This document shows positions 44,163 to 53,105 of a stretch of DNA of 64,000 bases, piece by piece (the stretch's first letter is position 1; every line of letters starts with the position of its first letter). The notes beneath the pieces are model-generated. The model had not been told where the DNA came from, did not search any database, and was given only the letters and a program-made list of their open reading frames with translations. Origin of the DNA: RHKX01 sp963820055 (lineage in GTDB: Bacteria > Actinomycetota > Thermoleophilia > Solirubrobacterales > 70-9); NCBI GenBank assembly GCA_963820055.1, contig CAWFYJ010000004.1:718171-782170 (forward strand), in the 5' to 3' direction. The position numbers and the translations under genes are program-made.

Positions 44163-45502
44163 TCAGCGCTCGTAGGCGCCGATGTCGGCGTTCGTCGCGG
44201 GCCTCGCCGCGCTGGTCGACCGTCGAGCTGGTTCGGGCCGTCGGCCTCGTCGATCGCCGGGCTGTTCGCCTTCAGCGCGATCGTCTTCGTCGGGCCGCCG
44301 TAGTTGGCGAGCGGCTTGATCCGCGGCGTTGCCGACGCCATGATCCTCGGGGTGGTTGAAGAACGTGCAGCCGCCCGGAGGTCGACGTGACGAGGTTGCC
44401 GCCGAGCGACTCGATCCCGACCGGGGCCGGAGCGTCGCAGTCGTTGTCGGCGCCGCCGGTCGTCAGGTTGTCGGCGAGGAGCGAGTTGGCCATCGTGACG
44501 ACGTCGCTGCCGCCGTCGGCGTAGATGCCGCCGCCGCTGTCGCCCGGGCTGGCGTCGTCGTCGGCATCGGCACGGTTGCGGGCGATCGTCGAGCCGTTGA
44601 TCGCGGTCGGAGGTGTCCGGCGCCGCGTAGAGCGCGCCGCCGCGGCCGTCGGCGGAGTTGCCGGCCAGGGTCGAGTTCTCGATCAGGCCCTTGGTCGAGC
44701 GCGAGTAGATCGCGCCGCCGTCATCGGCCGCTTCGTTGCGTGAGAGCGTCGAGCGGATGATCCGCGTCGAGTCCTGGAACGGGCCGGTCTCGATCGTGAT
44801 CGCGCCGCCGTCGCTCTCGGCGACGTTGCGGTCGAGGGTCGACTCGGTCAGGTCGGCGTAGGCGTCCTCGCCGACGTAGAGGCCACCGCCGTCGCCGGCC
44901 GTGTTGCGGGCGATCCTCGAGCGCTCGACGAGCAGGGTGCCGGTGTAGACGAAGATTCCGCCGCCCACGTCGGGCGCCTGGTTGCCGACCACGACCGAGT
45001 CGCGCAGGGCGGCGAAGCCGCGGATGTTCAGGGCGCCACCCGACTGCTCGTCGGGTTCGGCGATCCCGCCGGTCAGCTTCACGCGCCGCAGGTCGATGTT
45101 GCCGACGACTTCGATGACGCGGTCGCCGGTCGCCGACGCGTCGACCGTCGCCCGGCCGCTGCCGGGGTGGACGATCTTCGTCATGTTGCCGGGGCCGATC
45201 GCGACGCCGACGTCGAGGTCGCCGGCGGTCTCGTCAGCGCCGGGCAGCGACGGATCGCGCTTCAGCTTGTAGGGCTTCGTCGCCGGCAGCTTGATCCGGT
45301 CGTTCGAAGGCTTCGCCGTCGCGGCGATGACCGCCTCGCGAAGCGTGCAGTCGGCACGGTTGCACTTGCCGGGCACGTGGTCGCCGCGCTTGTTGACGTT
45401 GAACGTCTTCGCGAGCGCCGAGCTCGCGGTCAGGCCGAGCGCGGCCGCGACGAGCAGGCAGGTGAGGACGATGAACCGGGATGTGTGAGTGCCGAAACGC
45501 AT
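44163..45502 (-). CDS. Secreted CSLREA-type beta-helix protein (frameshifted)
   Basis: A signal peptide (FIVLTCLLVAAALGLTASSALA) precedes NRADCTLREAVIAA, the CSLREA motif. Beta-helix coils follow with the repeated pattern S-x-[LI]-x-x-N-x-A-x-x-x-GGA[IL] (VERSRIARNTAGDGGGLYV, STLAGNSADGRGGALY). The end is NADIGAYER, typical of the choice-of-anchor group. Frames change near 44.61, 44.37, 44.34 and 44.20 kb. The C-terminus is read from the frame ending at 44163. Likely extracellular; catalytic role not evident. Confidence 0.78.
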
Positions 45503-45595
45503 GCGGGCAGTTTCGGGGAGACGGCCGGCGTCCTCAACCCCTCCGCGGTGTGAACCGGGCTACACCCGGCGGCCGCGACGGACCCCGGGCCGGCG

Positions 45596-45790
45596 CTACG
45601 CCTCAGCGATGCGCCCGCTGTCTTTCGCCCGCTGGACGGTCCTGCGGAGCTTCGGCGCAGCATCGGGTCGGTCGATCGTCTCGAGCAGCTCGTCGAACTG
45701 ATCCTTTGCCATGACCGTCACGGAAGGCACAGAGCTGACCTGCGCCGGTCGCCGACGGCGGCTGTCGCTGTATTTCTTCTTCGATTCCAT
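45596..45790 (-). CDS. Small protein resembling the C-terminal half of DUF1778/TacA antitoxins
   Basis: 64 residues: a basic N-terminus (ESKKKYSDSRRRRPAQ), then AKDQFDELLETIDRPDAAPKL. This resembles the toxin-binding tail of DUF1778 antitoxins (compare WERFSELLDRPAHVPNGL of the protein at 59565), but no ribbon-helix-helix is present. No toxin gene is adjacent. A TACATT box 8 bases before ATG 45790 supports expression. Family assignment tentative. Confidence 0.5.
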   Translation of the reverse strand: MESKKKYSDSRRRRPAQVSSVPSVTVMAKDQFDELLETIDRPDAAPKLRRTVQRAKDSGRIAEA

Positions 45791-45798
45791 AAGCGCGG

Positions 45799-45804
45799 AA
45801 TGTA
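45799..45804 (-). promoter_or_regulatory. -10 box of the 45.8 kb small gene
   Basis: TACATT on the minus strand, 8 bases before ATG 45790. Confidence 0.4.
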
Positions 45805-45829
45805 GGGATGCTCGGCGGCGCCGTCCAGC

Positions 45830-46411
45830 TCAGCTCTCGACGCCGGAGGCCCGGATCAGGGTCTCGGCAAGGCTGACCGCGCCCTCGACGTCGGGCTCCT
45901 GGCCGGTCGCGATGTTCGCCCAGACGAGCGTCCGGGTGACCATGCTCATCGCGTTGGCGATCTCGTCGCTGATCTCGACGTCGGGATCGACCTCGTCGAG
46001 AAGGCCCCGCAACGCGGCGATTGCGTGGCGGGTGACCGGCCCGGCCGGGTCCATCAACGCCCGCATCGCCAGGGTTGGCTCGCGCTGGGTGAACGTGGTG
46101 AGCGGCTCCGAAGCGGCGGCGAACTCGAGAAAGGCGCGAAGGACCCGCAGGAAGCGATCGATGCCGGGCTCGGCGGGGATCTCCGGCTCGACCTGCTCGA
46201 GCCAGCGATCGACGAGGCTGCCGAAGACCTCGCCGACGAGCTGCTCGCGCTCGCCGACCCAGCGGTAGAGGGTCGTCCGCCCCACGCCGAGCTCGGCGGC
46301 CAGCTGCGACATCTCGAGCCGGTCGCCGGCGAGGAAGCGCTCGCGGGCGAGCTCGATCGCGTCCTCGCGGGTCGCACGGCGAAAGGTCGGATTGGGAGTC
46401 GTCGTTGCCAT
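45830..46411 (-). CDS. TetR-family regulator, QsdR-like
   Basis: 193 residues. The HTH region REDAIELARERFLAGDRLEM, SQLAAELGVGRTTLYRWVG resembles QsdR-type TetR proteins, with a helical C-terminal domain. ATG 46411 is preferred over 46420 because the latter overlaps a TACGAT -10 placed 7 bases before 46411. Divergent from the cytochrome P450 gene, which it may control. Confidence 0.85.
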   Translation of the reverse strand: MATTTPNPTFRRATREDAIELARERFLAGDRLEMSQLAAELGVGRTTLYRWVGEREQLVGEVFGSLVDRWLEQVEPEIPAEPGIDRFLRVLRAFLEFAAASEPLTTFTQREPTLAMRALMDPAGPVTRHAIAALRGLLDEVDPDVEISDEIANAMSMVTRTLVWANIATGQEPDVEGAVSLAETLIRASGVES

Positions 46412-46418
46412 GCGGTGC

Positions 46419-46424
46419 ATCGTA
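46419..46424 (-). promoter_or_regulatory. -10 box of leaderless qsdR-like promoter
   Basis: TACGAT on the minus strand, 7 bases before ATG 46411. It decides the start codon. Confidence 0.5.
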
Positions 46425-46476
46425 GCGTGCCGTTCCGACTGAATCAGCTAGGTCGTAGTGATCCGGATGAAACATC

Positions 46477-46505
46477 TTGACTTTATGTTCCAATCGCGTT
46501 ACGGT
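46477..46505 (+). promoter_or_regulatory. Promoter of the P450 gene
   Basis: TTGACT (46477-46482), spacer 17, TACGGT (46500-46505). The mRNA would carry a leader of about 40 bases with GGAGGAG before ATG 46550, unlike the leaderless regulator opposite. Confidence 0.5.
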
Positions 46506-46549
46506 GCTGACGCCCACCCGCCGACCGCACCCATTTCCGGAGGAGACCG

Positions 46550-47812
46550 ATGACCACGATCGCGCCGCCCGCGCAGGACCTCGCCGACGTCGACGTCAGC
46601 GACCTCGACCTCTGGAAGGACGGCCCGCCCCACGAGCTCTTCACCCGCCTCCGCGAGGAGGAGCCGCTGCACTGGAGCGAGTTCGGCGACTTCCCCGACG
46701 AGGCCGGCTTCTGGTCGGTCGTCCGCTACGAAGACATCGCCAAGGTCGGCCGCGACCCGCAGACGTTCTCCTCCGACCGCAGCATCCTGCTCGTCGACAA
46801 GCTCGCCCCCGAAGGCGAGCCGGACCCGATCGACCTCAGCGCCAACATGCTGATCGCCCAGGACCCGCCCCGCCACGACCGCCTCAAGGGGCTCGTCCAG
46901 CGGGCGTTCACCCCGAAGCGCGCCGAAGACCACGCCGAGCGGATCCGCGAGATCATCAACCTCGTCTACGACCGGGCGCTCGCGGCGCATCCCGACGGCC
47001 GCGTCGACCTCGTCCAGGACATCGGCATCTACGTCCCCTCGATGGTGATCGGCGACATGCTCGGCGTGCCGCGCGAGGACGCCGACAAGCTCGTCGACTG
47101 GACGAACCGGACGACCGCCTTCGAGGATCCGCGGCTCGTCCCCGACCTCGGCGAGATCTGGCGGGCGCTCGAGGAGTTCATCCCCTACGTCAACGAGATG
47201 GTCGAAGAGCGCCGGCAACACCCGACCGACGACCTGACGACGGCGATCATCGAGGCCGAGGTCGACGGCGAGCGCCTCTCCCCCGAGGAGGTGCTGATGT
47301 TCTTCTTCCTGCTGATGGTCGCCGGCAACGACTCGACCCGGGCCGTCTTCACGTCCGGGCTGAAGAGCCTGCTCGACGACCCCGAGCAGATGGAGCTGGT
47401 CCGCTCCGGCGCCGTCCCGCTCGAGCAGGTCGTCGAGGAGTTCGTCCGCTTCCACCCCGCCTTCGCCTACATGCGGCGGACGGCGACCTGCGACACCGAA
47501 CTGGCCGGCAAGCACGTCCGCGCCGGCGACAAGCTCGCCCTCTGGTACGTGTCGGGCAACCGCGACGCGACCGTCTTCGATGACGCCCAGACGTTCGACG
47601 TCCGCCGCGACCCCAACGCCCACCAGGGCTTCGGCGGTGGCGGCAAGCACTTCTGCCTCGGCGCCGGCCTCGCCCGCCTCGAGCTGAAGCTCTGGATCGA
47701 GGAGACGCTGAAGCGGTTCGACGAGATCGAGCTCGACGGCGACAGCGAGCGGCTCAGCTCGACCTTCCTCAACCAGTACCGGACGATCCCGGTCGCGCTG
47801 AGCGAGCGGTAG
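46550..47812 (+). CDS. Cytochrome P450 (CYP)
   Basis: 420 residues, intact. The I-helix is LMVAGNDSTRAVF (Asn before Asp where AGxxT is usual), the ExxR motif is EEFVRFHPAF, and the haem loop is GFGGGGKHFCLGAGLARLEL with axial Cys369. Soluble, needs a ferredoxin partner; the one in this window is at 2.7 kb. The overall look (Q-x-FSSDRS, MLIAQDPPRHDRLKGLV) is that of actinobacterial and mycobacterial CYPs acting on sterols, terpenes or fatty acids. Substrate unknown. Confidence 0.93.
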   Translation: MTTIAPPAQDLADVDVSDLDLWKDGPPHELFTRLREEEPLHWSEFGDFPDEAGFWSVVRYEDIAKVGRDPQTFSSDRSILLVDKLAPEGEPDPIDLSANMLIAQDPPRHDRLKGLVQRAFTPKRAEDHAERIREIINLVYDRALAAHPDGRVDLVQDIGIYVPSMVIGDMLGVPREDADKLVDWTNRTTAFEDPRLVPDLGEIWRALEEFIPYVNEMVEERRQHPTDDLTTAIIEAEVDGERLSPEEVLMFFFLLMVAGNDSTRAVFTSGLKSLLDDPEQMELVRSGAVPLEQVVEEFVRFHPAFAYMRRTATCDTELAGKHVRAGDKLALWYVSGNRDATVFDDAQTFDVRRDPNAHQGFGGGGKHFCLGAGLARLELKLWIEETLKRFDEIELDGDSERLSSTFLNQYRTIPVALSER

Positions 47813-47834
47813 GGGCGGCGGGCGCGGCTCGGCG

Positions 47835-48398
47835 CTAGTGAGGCGCCGGGACCGCGGTCGCCGGCGAGAACCCGGCGGCGAAGGTCTTGACGAACGTCCG
47901 CGGCGTCAGGACCCGGACCTCGTCGTCGGAGCGCGCCGGCACCGGGTCGCCGTAGCCGGCGAAGCTCCACGGGAGCAGGTGGCCGGCGTCGAGCAGGTGC
48001 GGCTGCTCGGATCCCGCCGGCACGACCATCACGCCGTCGGGCAGGTCCGAGACCTTCGCCCGCGAGGTGATCTTGTTGCCGTCGGCGTCGATCCGCTCGC
48101 GCTGCAGCATCGCGTCCATCATCGGCAGGCGCAGGTGGGCGCCCTCCGCGTTCAGGTTCGTCGACGCCCAGGCGTCGCGGAACTCGACGGCCCGCTCGCG
48201 CATGCACTCCATGCACGGCCGGTGCCCGGCGGCGAACGCCGTCGCCTCATCGAGGAAGAACAGCTCCGTGTACTGACCGGGCTGCATCAGCTGCCGCCGC
48301 TGCTCCTTGAACTCGAGCTCGCAGAAGATCCACCGGTTGCCCTTGTGGAACCGCGTGATCGCCCCGCCCTCGTCGTGCAGCACCCCGCGATTGCCCAT
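47835..48398 (-). CDS. Conserved hypothetical protein with HRPCMEC motif
   Basis: About 187 residues from ATG 48398. GNRGVLHDEGGAITRFHKGN, WIFCELEFKEQRR, TELFFLDEATAFAAGHRPC and the Cys pair in HRPCMECMRERA suggest a metal site. LLDAGHLLPWSFAGYG follows. It resembles a conserved bacterial protein of unknown function. Sequence like the family N-terminus (QNRVDPFGNLVADQARGSLM) extends upstream in frame without a start codon, so the real start may be lost. A GC hairpin (47829-47847) spans its stop and faces the P450 gene. Confidence 0.65.
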   Translation of the reverse strand: MGNRGVLHDEGGAITRFHKGNRWIFCELEFKEQRRQLMQPGQYTELFFLDEATAFAAGHRPCMECMRERAVEFRDAWASTNLNAEGAHLRLPMMDAMLQRERIDADGNKITSRAKVSDLPDGVMVVPAGSEQPHLLDAGHLLPWSFAGYGDPVPARSDDEVRVLTPRTFVKTFAAGFSPATAVPAPH

Positions 48399-48529
48399 CA
48401 GCGACCCCCGCGCCTGGTCGGCGACGAGGTTTCCAAACGGGTCAACCCTGTTCTGCCGCGGGCCTACGGAGTGATCGGCGATGCGGCGAGGGTAGAGATT
48501 GTGCGGCGGCGGCGCGCCCGTCGGTCCCC

Positions 48530-49381
48530 TCAGCGCTTCAGGCAGTAGGCGTAGACGGTCGCTTGCGAGGTCGTACCGGTGGCGCTGACCGCACCGATCT
48601 TCCAGGCGCGTCCGTGCTTCGCGCGGCGCGAGATGATCGCGCCCGCAGCCTTGGGCCTGGCTCCGAGCGAGACGCGGCCGTCGAATCCCCCCGAGATCGC
48701 CTTCGCGCCTCGCGGGCAGGTAGCGACGATGGTTTCGAGGTCCCCGCGAGCAACCTTGTGGGTGGCGTGGCGGACGACGATCTTCGGTGCGTCGTCGAGG
48801 CAGTACGCGTAGGCGACGAGCTTGCCGGGCTTCTGACCGCTCTTCGACGGTTGGTTGATCCCCTTGACGCGCCACGCGCGCCCATCGAGGCGGGATGTCA
48901 GCGCGATGGCCTGAGCGCCGGAGGGAGAGAAGCCGGGCGAGCCGAAGCCTCCGGCGATCGGGGAGCTCCCGCGCGGACAGCGGGCCTTCGCTGTGCCGGC
49001 CCCCCTTGCGGGAATCAGCACGCTCCCCCTGACGACCCTGACGTCCCGGCCCATCTTCGAGCAGTACGCGTAGGCATCGAGGACCCCGTCGGCGTCGTTG
49101 AAGTTGGTCGCCCGGGTCTCGAGGCCGGTTCCGGAGCGATGTGAGTCGACGCGAACCACGGTGCTCCCGGTGCCGTCGGTCGTGAAGTTCTTCGTGCCAA
49201 AGCCCTGCGAGACGAGCGCCTTGCCCTTCGGGCACTTGGTGCTTGTCGAGGCCACGGTTTGGCCCGGCACCGCGACCGAGCTCTTGACCGCCGCGGCCCA
49301 CGCCGAGGCGACGCCGATCACGGCGAGGATGACGACGGCGCCGATGGCCAGACCGGCGGGACGCAGACCCTTGGCGGACAT
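48530..49381 (-). CDS. Secreted protein with three AYAYC repeats
   Basis: 283 residues from ATG 49381, behind a good ribosome site (AAAGGAGAGTGGA). A signal or anchor segment (LAIGAVVILAVIGVASAWAA) is followed by three copies of a unit of about 80 residues. Each begins C-P-[KR]-G-[KS]-x-x-[LI]-x-x-GFG (KCPKGKALVSQGFG, RCPRGSSPIAGGFG, TCPRGAKAISGGFD) and ends in AYAYC. One Cys pair per repeat suggests internal disulfides. Extracellular; function unknown. Confidence 0.75.
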   Translation of the reverse strand: MSAKGLRPAGLAIGAVVILAVIGVASAWAAAVKSSVAVPGQTVASTSTKCPKGKALVSQGFGTKNFTTDGTGSTVVRVDSHRSGTGLETRATNFNDADGVLDAYAYCSKMGRDVRVVRGSVLIPARGAGTAKARCPRGSSPIAGGFGSPGFSPSGAQAIALTSRLDGRAWRVKGINQPSKSGQKPGKLVAYAYCLDDAPKIVVRHATHKVARGDLETIVATCPRGAKAISGGFDGRVSLGARPKAAGAIISRRAKHGRAWKIGAVSATGTTSQATVYAYCLKR

Positions 49382-49499
49382 TCCACTCTCCTTTGCTCGC
49401 GGTCGCGGCGCGACCGTGTGAGCAGAGAGTCGGACCCGAAGCCGATCGCCTTTATCGGAAACGCATGTCGCTGGACCGATTGGCAAGGGCCCGGTGGGC

Positions 49500-49887
49500 G
49501 AAGCGGCGTGCACGGGCGTCGACGGCCTAGGCCGCACGAGCCGATCATGTCCCGGTCAGGGCGGTACGCCGTGCGGGTCGCGGACCGCGTCACCAGCCCG
49601 AAACCCGGATCGCCGAGCTCGCGCGGACCGGCTGCCACCGGGAACAGTCCGCAGGTGAATCGACATCGGAAGCCGCGCCTGCCCGACGTCCCGGTGGCGA
49701 GATGGACGGGACGGTCGTCCGTGTTCTCGTAGCGGCCGGTCAGGAACGGACCGCTGGAGACATCGTCTCGCGCGAGGGTCAGCGCACCGCGCCAGTAGCG
49801 GACGAGCGCTTCGGGTTCGATCTCGAGGCAGACGTCCACGTCGTCGCCGGGATCGCCGCTGGCGACGCCGTCGGGCGAGAAGTTCAT
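49500..49887 (-). pseudogene. Possible hypothetical gene, ends unclear
   Basis: An open stretch from ATG 49887 (MNFSPDGVASGDPGDD) contains a coding-looking core (CLEIEPEALVRYWRGALTL, RYENTDDRPVHLATGTSG). Downstream it dissolves into Arg/Pro-rich sequence that overlaps the next gene's promoter. Either the reading frame is broken or the gene ends earlier than the frame. Apart from this, 49382-49499 holds no gene I can support. Confidence 0.3.
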
Positions 49888-49956
49888 GCCGCCGCCGTCG
49901 AGGAGCCGGAATCCGACGCTGAGCCCGAGCCGTCGAGCGCGTCGGCGAGGGCCGGG

Positions 49957-50348
49957 TCACGGTCGTAGCTCGCCGAGCCCGGCGCAGAACTCGCGCAGCC
50001 ACTTCTGTCGGGCGCCAGCCGAAGCAGCCGGTGAGCCGCCCAGCGCTTGACGGCGACGCGGCGGGCACCCGCGCGTCGGATCCCTTCTCGATCACGGTCC
50101 GCCGGTACTCGTCGGCGCCGACGACGCCCCAGACGACCGGCCAGTCGTCTGGCGCGGGCCGTGCCTCGAGCTCGACCAGCCGCCCGCCTCGCTGGGCCGG
50201 CGCTGAGGTCCGCGTCGCCGGCATCCCGGACGTCCATCGTCCGGCCGTCGAGTGGAGCCGGGCAGACGAGCCGCCCGCCCGAGCCCCCGAGCTCGAAGAG
50301 AGGGTCGCCGGCCGTCACCTCCTGGTAACGGCGAATGGTCTTCCTCAT
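49957..50348 (-). pseudogene. Hypothetical protein gene with frameshifts
   Basis: From ATG 50348: MRKTIRRYQEVTAGDPLFEL, then in the next frame GGRLVELEARPAPDDWPVVW and VVGADEYRRTVIEKGSDAR, then VAVKRWAAHRLLRLAPD and a terminal KWLREFCAGLGELRP. Three frames join into a protein of about 130 residues without internal stops. Breaks near 50.2, 50.06 and 50.01 kb. No family recognised. Confidence 0.45.
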
Positions 50349-50532
50349 CTTCCCGTCGACTGCTGCGTGAGCGTCGGCTCGGAGCGAGCCGGACGGTTCG
50401 GCGCTTTGGGCGAGCGCGAGGGCTTGGCGAGCCAGACCCCGTTGCCGGCCGTTGCCGTGCAGAGGGCAAGCCGATGGATGGGCGCGACGTGTTGCGTCGC
50501 GAAGTCCGCGCCGCCCTCCGTACCCATCCCTG

Positions 50533-51146
50533 TCAGGTCGCGCCGACCGGGCGAGCGAACGCGACACCTGAGAAGCGCGGAGGGCGACGAGCGGCACCCC
50601 GAGTTGCGAGCGGCGAGAGCGAGCCGCTCACGGTGGGGCTCCTCGCGAACGTCGGCGAGCGAGAGCACGACGCTGGCGAATCAGCGCGGAACCCGGTCCG
50701 GAAGAGGTCGATGTCGCCCCAGGCCGCGATCGCCCCGACGGCGTAGCCGATGTCCCCCGCATAGCCGGACGGCGGATGGTGAAGCGCGTTGAACCCGCAC
50801 CCGCAGTTGGGATGTGGCGCCAGGTGATCGGAGAACGCGCACTCGCGTGGTTTTCGCCGGGTAGCCACGGGGCGGCCTCCGGGACCGCGAAGGGCAGCAG
50901 CATGCCGGCCGGGTTGATCGCCCAGACACGGAAGCCGAGCAGCGCCTCCGCGAACTGAGCTGCGCCCTCCTCGTTCTCGCTCACCCGGGGTCCGGCACCG
51001 ACTCCCGTCGCTGCGCTCCGCGGGCACGGGCTCGCTCGGCTCCCGCGGCGCGGGCTGGCGCTCGTGGATCGGCTCGGGCTCAGGCTCCGAACCGGTTCGA
51101 CCCTGATCCGCCGACGCGGTCCGGGAAGGTCGAGGGCGACGGGCAT
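50533..51146 (-). pseudogene. Hypothetical GFRVW-type protein gene with frameshifts
   Basis: The joined frames give ENEEGAAQFAEALLGFRVWA, INPAGMLLPFAVPEAAPWLP, DHLAPHPNCGCGFNALHHP, VGAIAAWGDIDLFRTGFRA and LADVREEPHRERLALAAR. This is a family seen in Solirubrobacterales with a Cys-x-Cys-G-[FL]-x-AL core and unknown role. The N-terminal 60 residues are Pro/Arg/Glu-rich and their frame is uncertain; start and end are estimates. Confidence 0.45.
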
Positions 51147-51275
51147 CGAGAGAGGGTCGCGCATCGGCAGACCGAGCTGACGTCGCTTCTCCGGAATGTC
51201 GGGCGAGATCAGAGCGCGCGCCGATGAACGACCCGTCAAACGGCGATCACCGCGCGCGGGAACGCGAGGGTGGCG

Positions 51276-51444
51276 CTACTTCACCGATGCGGCGAACTCA
51301 TCCCGGTGCAACTCGAGTGCCTCTCTGATGCTGACTCGGCAGCGGACGATCGGCTCCAATCGCGAACACGCCGGGAATATCGATCGAATAGGCCGACCAG
51401 CTGCCGTCGTCTGCCGGCTCAAAAACCACTCCGTAGTTGGTCAT
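51276..51444 (-). pseudogene. HicB-like antitoxin, frameshifted, without HicA
   Basis: ATG 51444 behind AAGGAGCTGCG encodes TNYGVVFEPADDGSWSAYSI, then IPGVFAIGADR. This is the partial RNase H fold of HicB antitoxins. After one base gain near 51.33 kb it continues SIREALELHRDEFAASVK to TAG 51276-51278. Length about 56 residues. No HicA mRNA-binding toxin gene was found on either side, so it may be an orphan or a remnant. Confidence 0.5.
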
Positions 51445-51547
51445 CGCAGCTCCTTGATTCCTGTCGTCCGTCTGATCGTAGCGAGCGTCCCGCAGGCACT
51501 TCGAGGACGCTTGTCAGAACAAGGCCCCGCCGGACGACGAGCTCCGA

Positions 51548-51859
51548 ATGCCCACGTCCGATGAACCGCCGGAGCCCGACGCCCTCGATCTGATCCCAGC
51601 TGCGAGACGGCAGGCGGTGCGGGATTGGCTCGCGACTTCGCTCGCGGACTGCGAGGTATGCAGCGAGCCCGTCTATCCGACCTCATCTCGCGGAGTCGAC
51701 GGAACGACCGGCCAGCTCGGACACCTCGATTGCCTGCGGCGCACGTTGTCGAAGTGCCCGGTGTGTCGGGTGGCGATCACGTCCTTGGATGCCCGAGAAA
51801 TCGTCGACGGGGACCTACTCCATCAAGACTGTGCCAAGGCGATGAAGGCGCGCCGGTAG
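51548..51859 (+). CDS. Small LIM-like zinc-binding protein
   Basis: 103 residues. A helical N-terminus is followed by eight ordered metal ligands: C-x2-C (CEVC), H-x2-C (HLDC), C-x2-C (CPVC) and H-x2-C (HQDC), the spacing of a double zinc finger like LIM domains. EIVDGDLLHQDCAKAMKARR ends it. LIM-type fingers bind proteins in eukaryotes and are uncommon in bacteria. First plus-strand gene of the 51.5-56 kb set. Confidence 0.65.
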   Translation: MPTSDEPPEPDALDLIPAARRQAVRDWLATSLADCEVCSEPVYPTSSRGVDGTTGQLGHLDCLRRTLSKCPVCRVAITSLDAREIVDGDLLHQDCAKAMKARR

Positions 51860-51866
51860 CGGACCG

Positions 51867-52391
51867 TCACTCGCAGGGAAGGTCGGCCTCGCCGAAGTCC
51901 TCCTCCATCAGCTCCCGCAGAAACGACGGGCGCGCAACGACCTCGGCCGCCAGCGACTTGGCGAGTTCGTGGGTCTCGACGTACCAGTCCGGTCGATCCC
52001 AGCGCGCGATCGTGATCCCGAACGACTCGCCGGCTTCAGCGATCTCCGAATCGGCTCCGCGCTCGTCCGTCGCCCACCAGGACCCGCTCGGGTAGAGCTC
52101 CCATTCGAGAGGCTCCCCGCGCCGAAACTCGGGCGGTCCGTAGATCCGCAGAGCCGTCGCGAAATCCATGACGTTCGGCGAGCGCAGGTCGATCCCGGGC
52201 GTGATCGCCGCCTGCTCCAGAACGGTCGCCACCCGTCGGAGGTGCTTCCCCAGCGACCTGGGAAGGTCGATGGTGTCCTTTCGGGCGAGGAACTGGATCG
52301 CGAGGATGAACTCGTCCATCTGGCCGAGGACATACGGGACGACCTCCCTCGCCCTCGGGTTGTCGATCAGCTGTCGCATCGTCGTCGCCAT
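51867..52391 (-). CDS. Hypothetical protein
   Basis: 174 residues with a ribosome site (GAAAGGAGACCG). The N-terminal half is helical (NPRAREVVPYVLGQMDEFIL, GKHLRRVATVLEQAA) and an alpha/beta C-terminus carries WELYPSGSWWATDERG. No signal peptide or motif. Intact, convergent with the zinc-finger gene. Function unknown. Confidence 0.6.
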   Translation of the reverse strand: MATTMRQLIDNPRAREVVPYVLGQMDEFILAIQFLARKDTIDLPRSLGKHLRRVATVLEQAAITPGIDLRSPNVMDFATALRIYGPPEFRRGEPLEWELYPSGSWWATDERGADSEIAEAGESFGITIARWDRPDWYVETHELAKSLAAEVVARPSFLRELMEEDFGEADLPCE

Positions 52392-52514
52392 CGGTCTCCT
52401 TTCTCGCTTGTCGAGTCGCTTACGACCGCCGTTCCTGACGCCGATCGGCTTCGGAGCGGTGTCAGGTTCGGGCCTTCCCGAACGACTGAATAGACAGTCG
52501 AAGAGAGGAGGACC

Positions 52515-53105
52515 GTGGACGAAGAATGGGATGACGACGAGCTGCTTCGCGCAGTCGAGGAATTCGAAGCCGAGAGGGCCATGGGGATTCCGCTGACAAC
52601 CTTCCGGGCGACGATCACCGGCTCGGTGATCCGGCTCGTCAAGTCCGATCCGGCCCTGGCCGATGCGGCGTCACCGCTGGGCTCGATGCTCGAGGAGGTT
52701 GCTGACGACGGAGTGACGATCGCTGACCTTGGGGACTCCGGGGATCCGCAGAGCGGAATGGAGCTCACCGTGACCTATCTGGCCGAAGGGGACCCCGACG
52801 CCGAGGAGACCCTGGCCGAGTGGGCGACGTTGATCGGCTACCGCAGGGTCTGGTTCCCGGACGGGGTGGTCGAGCTCAGTCGCCGACCCGCGTTCGTCGA
52901 CAAGGCATCGGTCAGCTGCCCGGCTTGCGAGCAGACCTGGACCGCCGGCGGCCGTGAGTTCTGGCTCGAGGTGATGGACCGGCGGGCATTCCCGACGTTC
53001 TGCCCCCTCTGCGGCGGCGGCCTCCCGCAGTGGACGCTGCTGCCGCGGGCGAGCTACATGACCGACTGCCAGCCCCTACTCCGGCCGGACGTCGAGGCGG
53101 CATGA
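52515..53105 (+). CDS. Zinc-ribbon hypothetical protein
   Basis: 196 residues from GTG 52515 behind GAGAGGAGGA. An acidic helical N-terminus (WDDDELLRAVEEFEAERAMG) precedes an alpha/beta middle. The C-terminal zinc ribbon has CPAC (SCPACEQTW) and CPLC (FCPLCGGGLPQW). Its TGA overlaps the ATG of the DUF4132 gene, so the two are coupled. Likely a small adaptor of the DUF4132/helicase operon. Confidence 0.65.
   Translation: MDEEWDDDELLRAVEEFEAERAMGIPLTTFRATITGSVIRLVKSDPALADAASPLGSMLEEVADDGVTIADLGDSGDPQSGMELTVTYLAEGDPDAEETLAEWATLIGYRRVWFPDGVVELSRRPAFVDKASVSCPACEQTWTAGGREFWLEVMDRRAFPTFCPLCGGGLPQWTLLPRASYMTDCQPLLRPDVEAA

Noticed and set aside
48399..49301. Single large minus-strand frame joining the 47.8 kb protein with the repeat protein region
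   Set aside because: The upstream part is the wrong frame of the AYAYC repeat protein; only the part from about 48398 onward is family-like.
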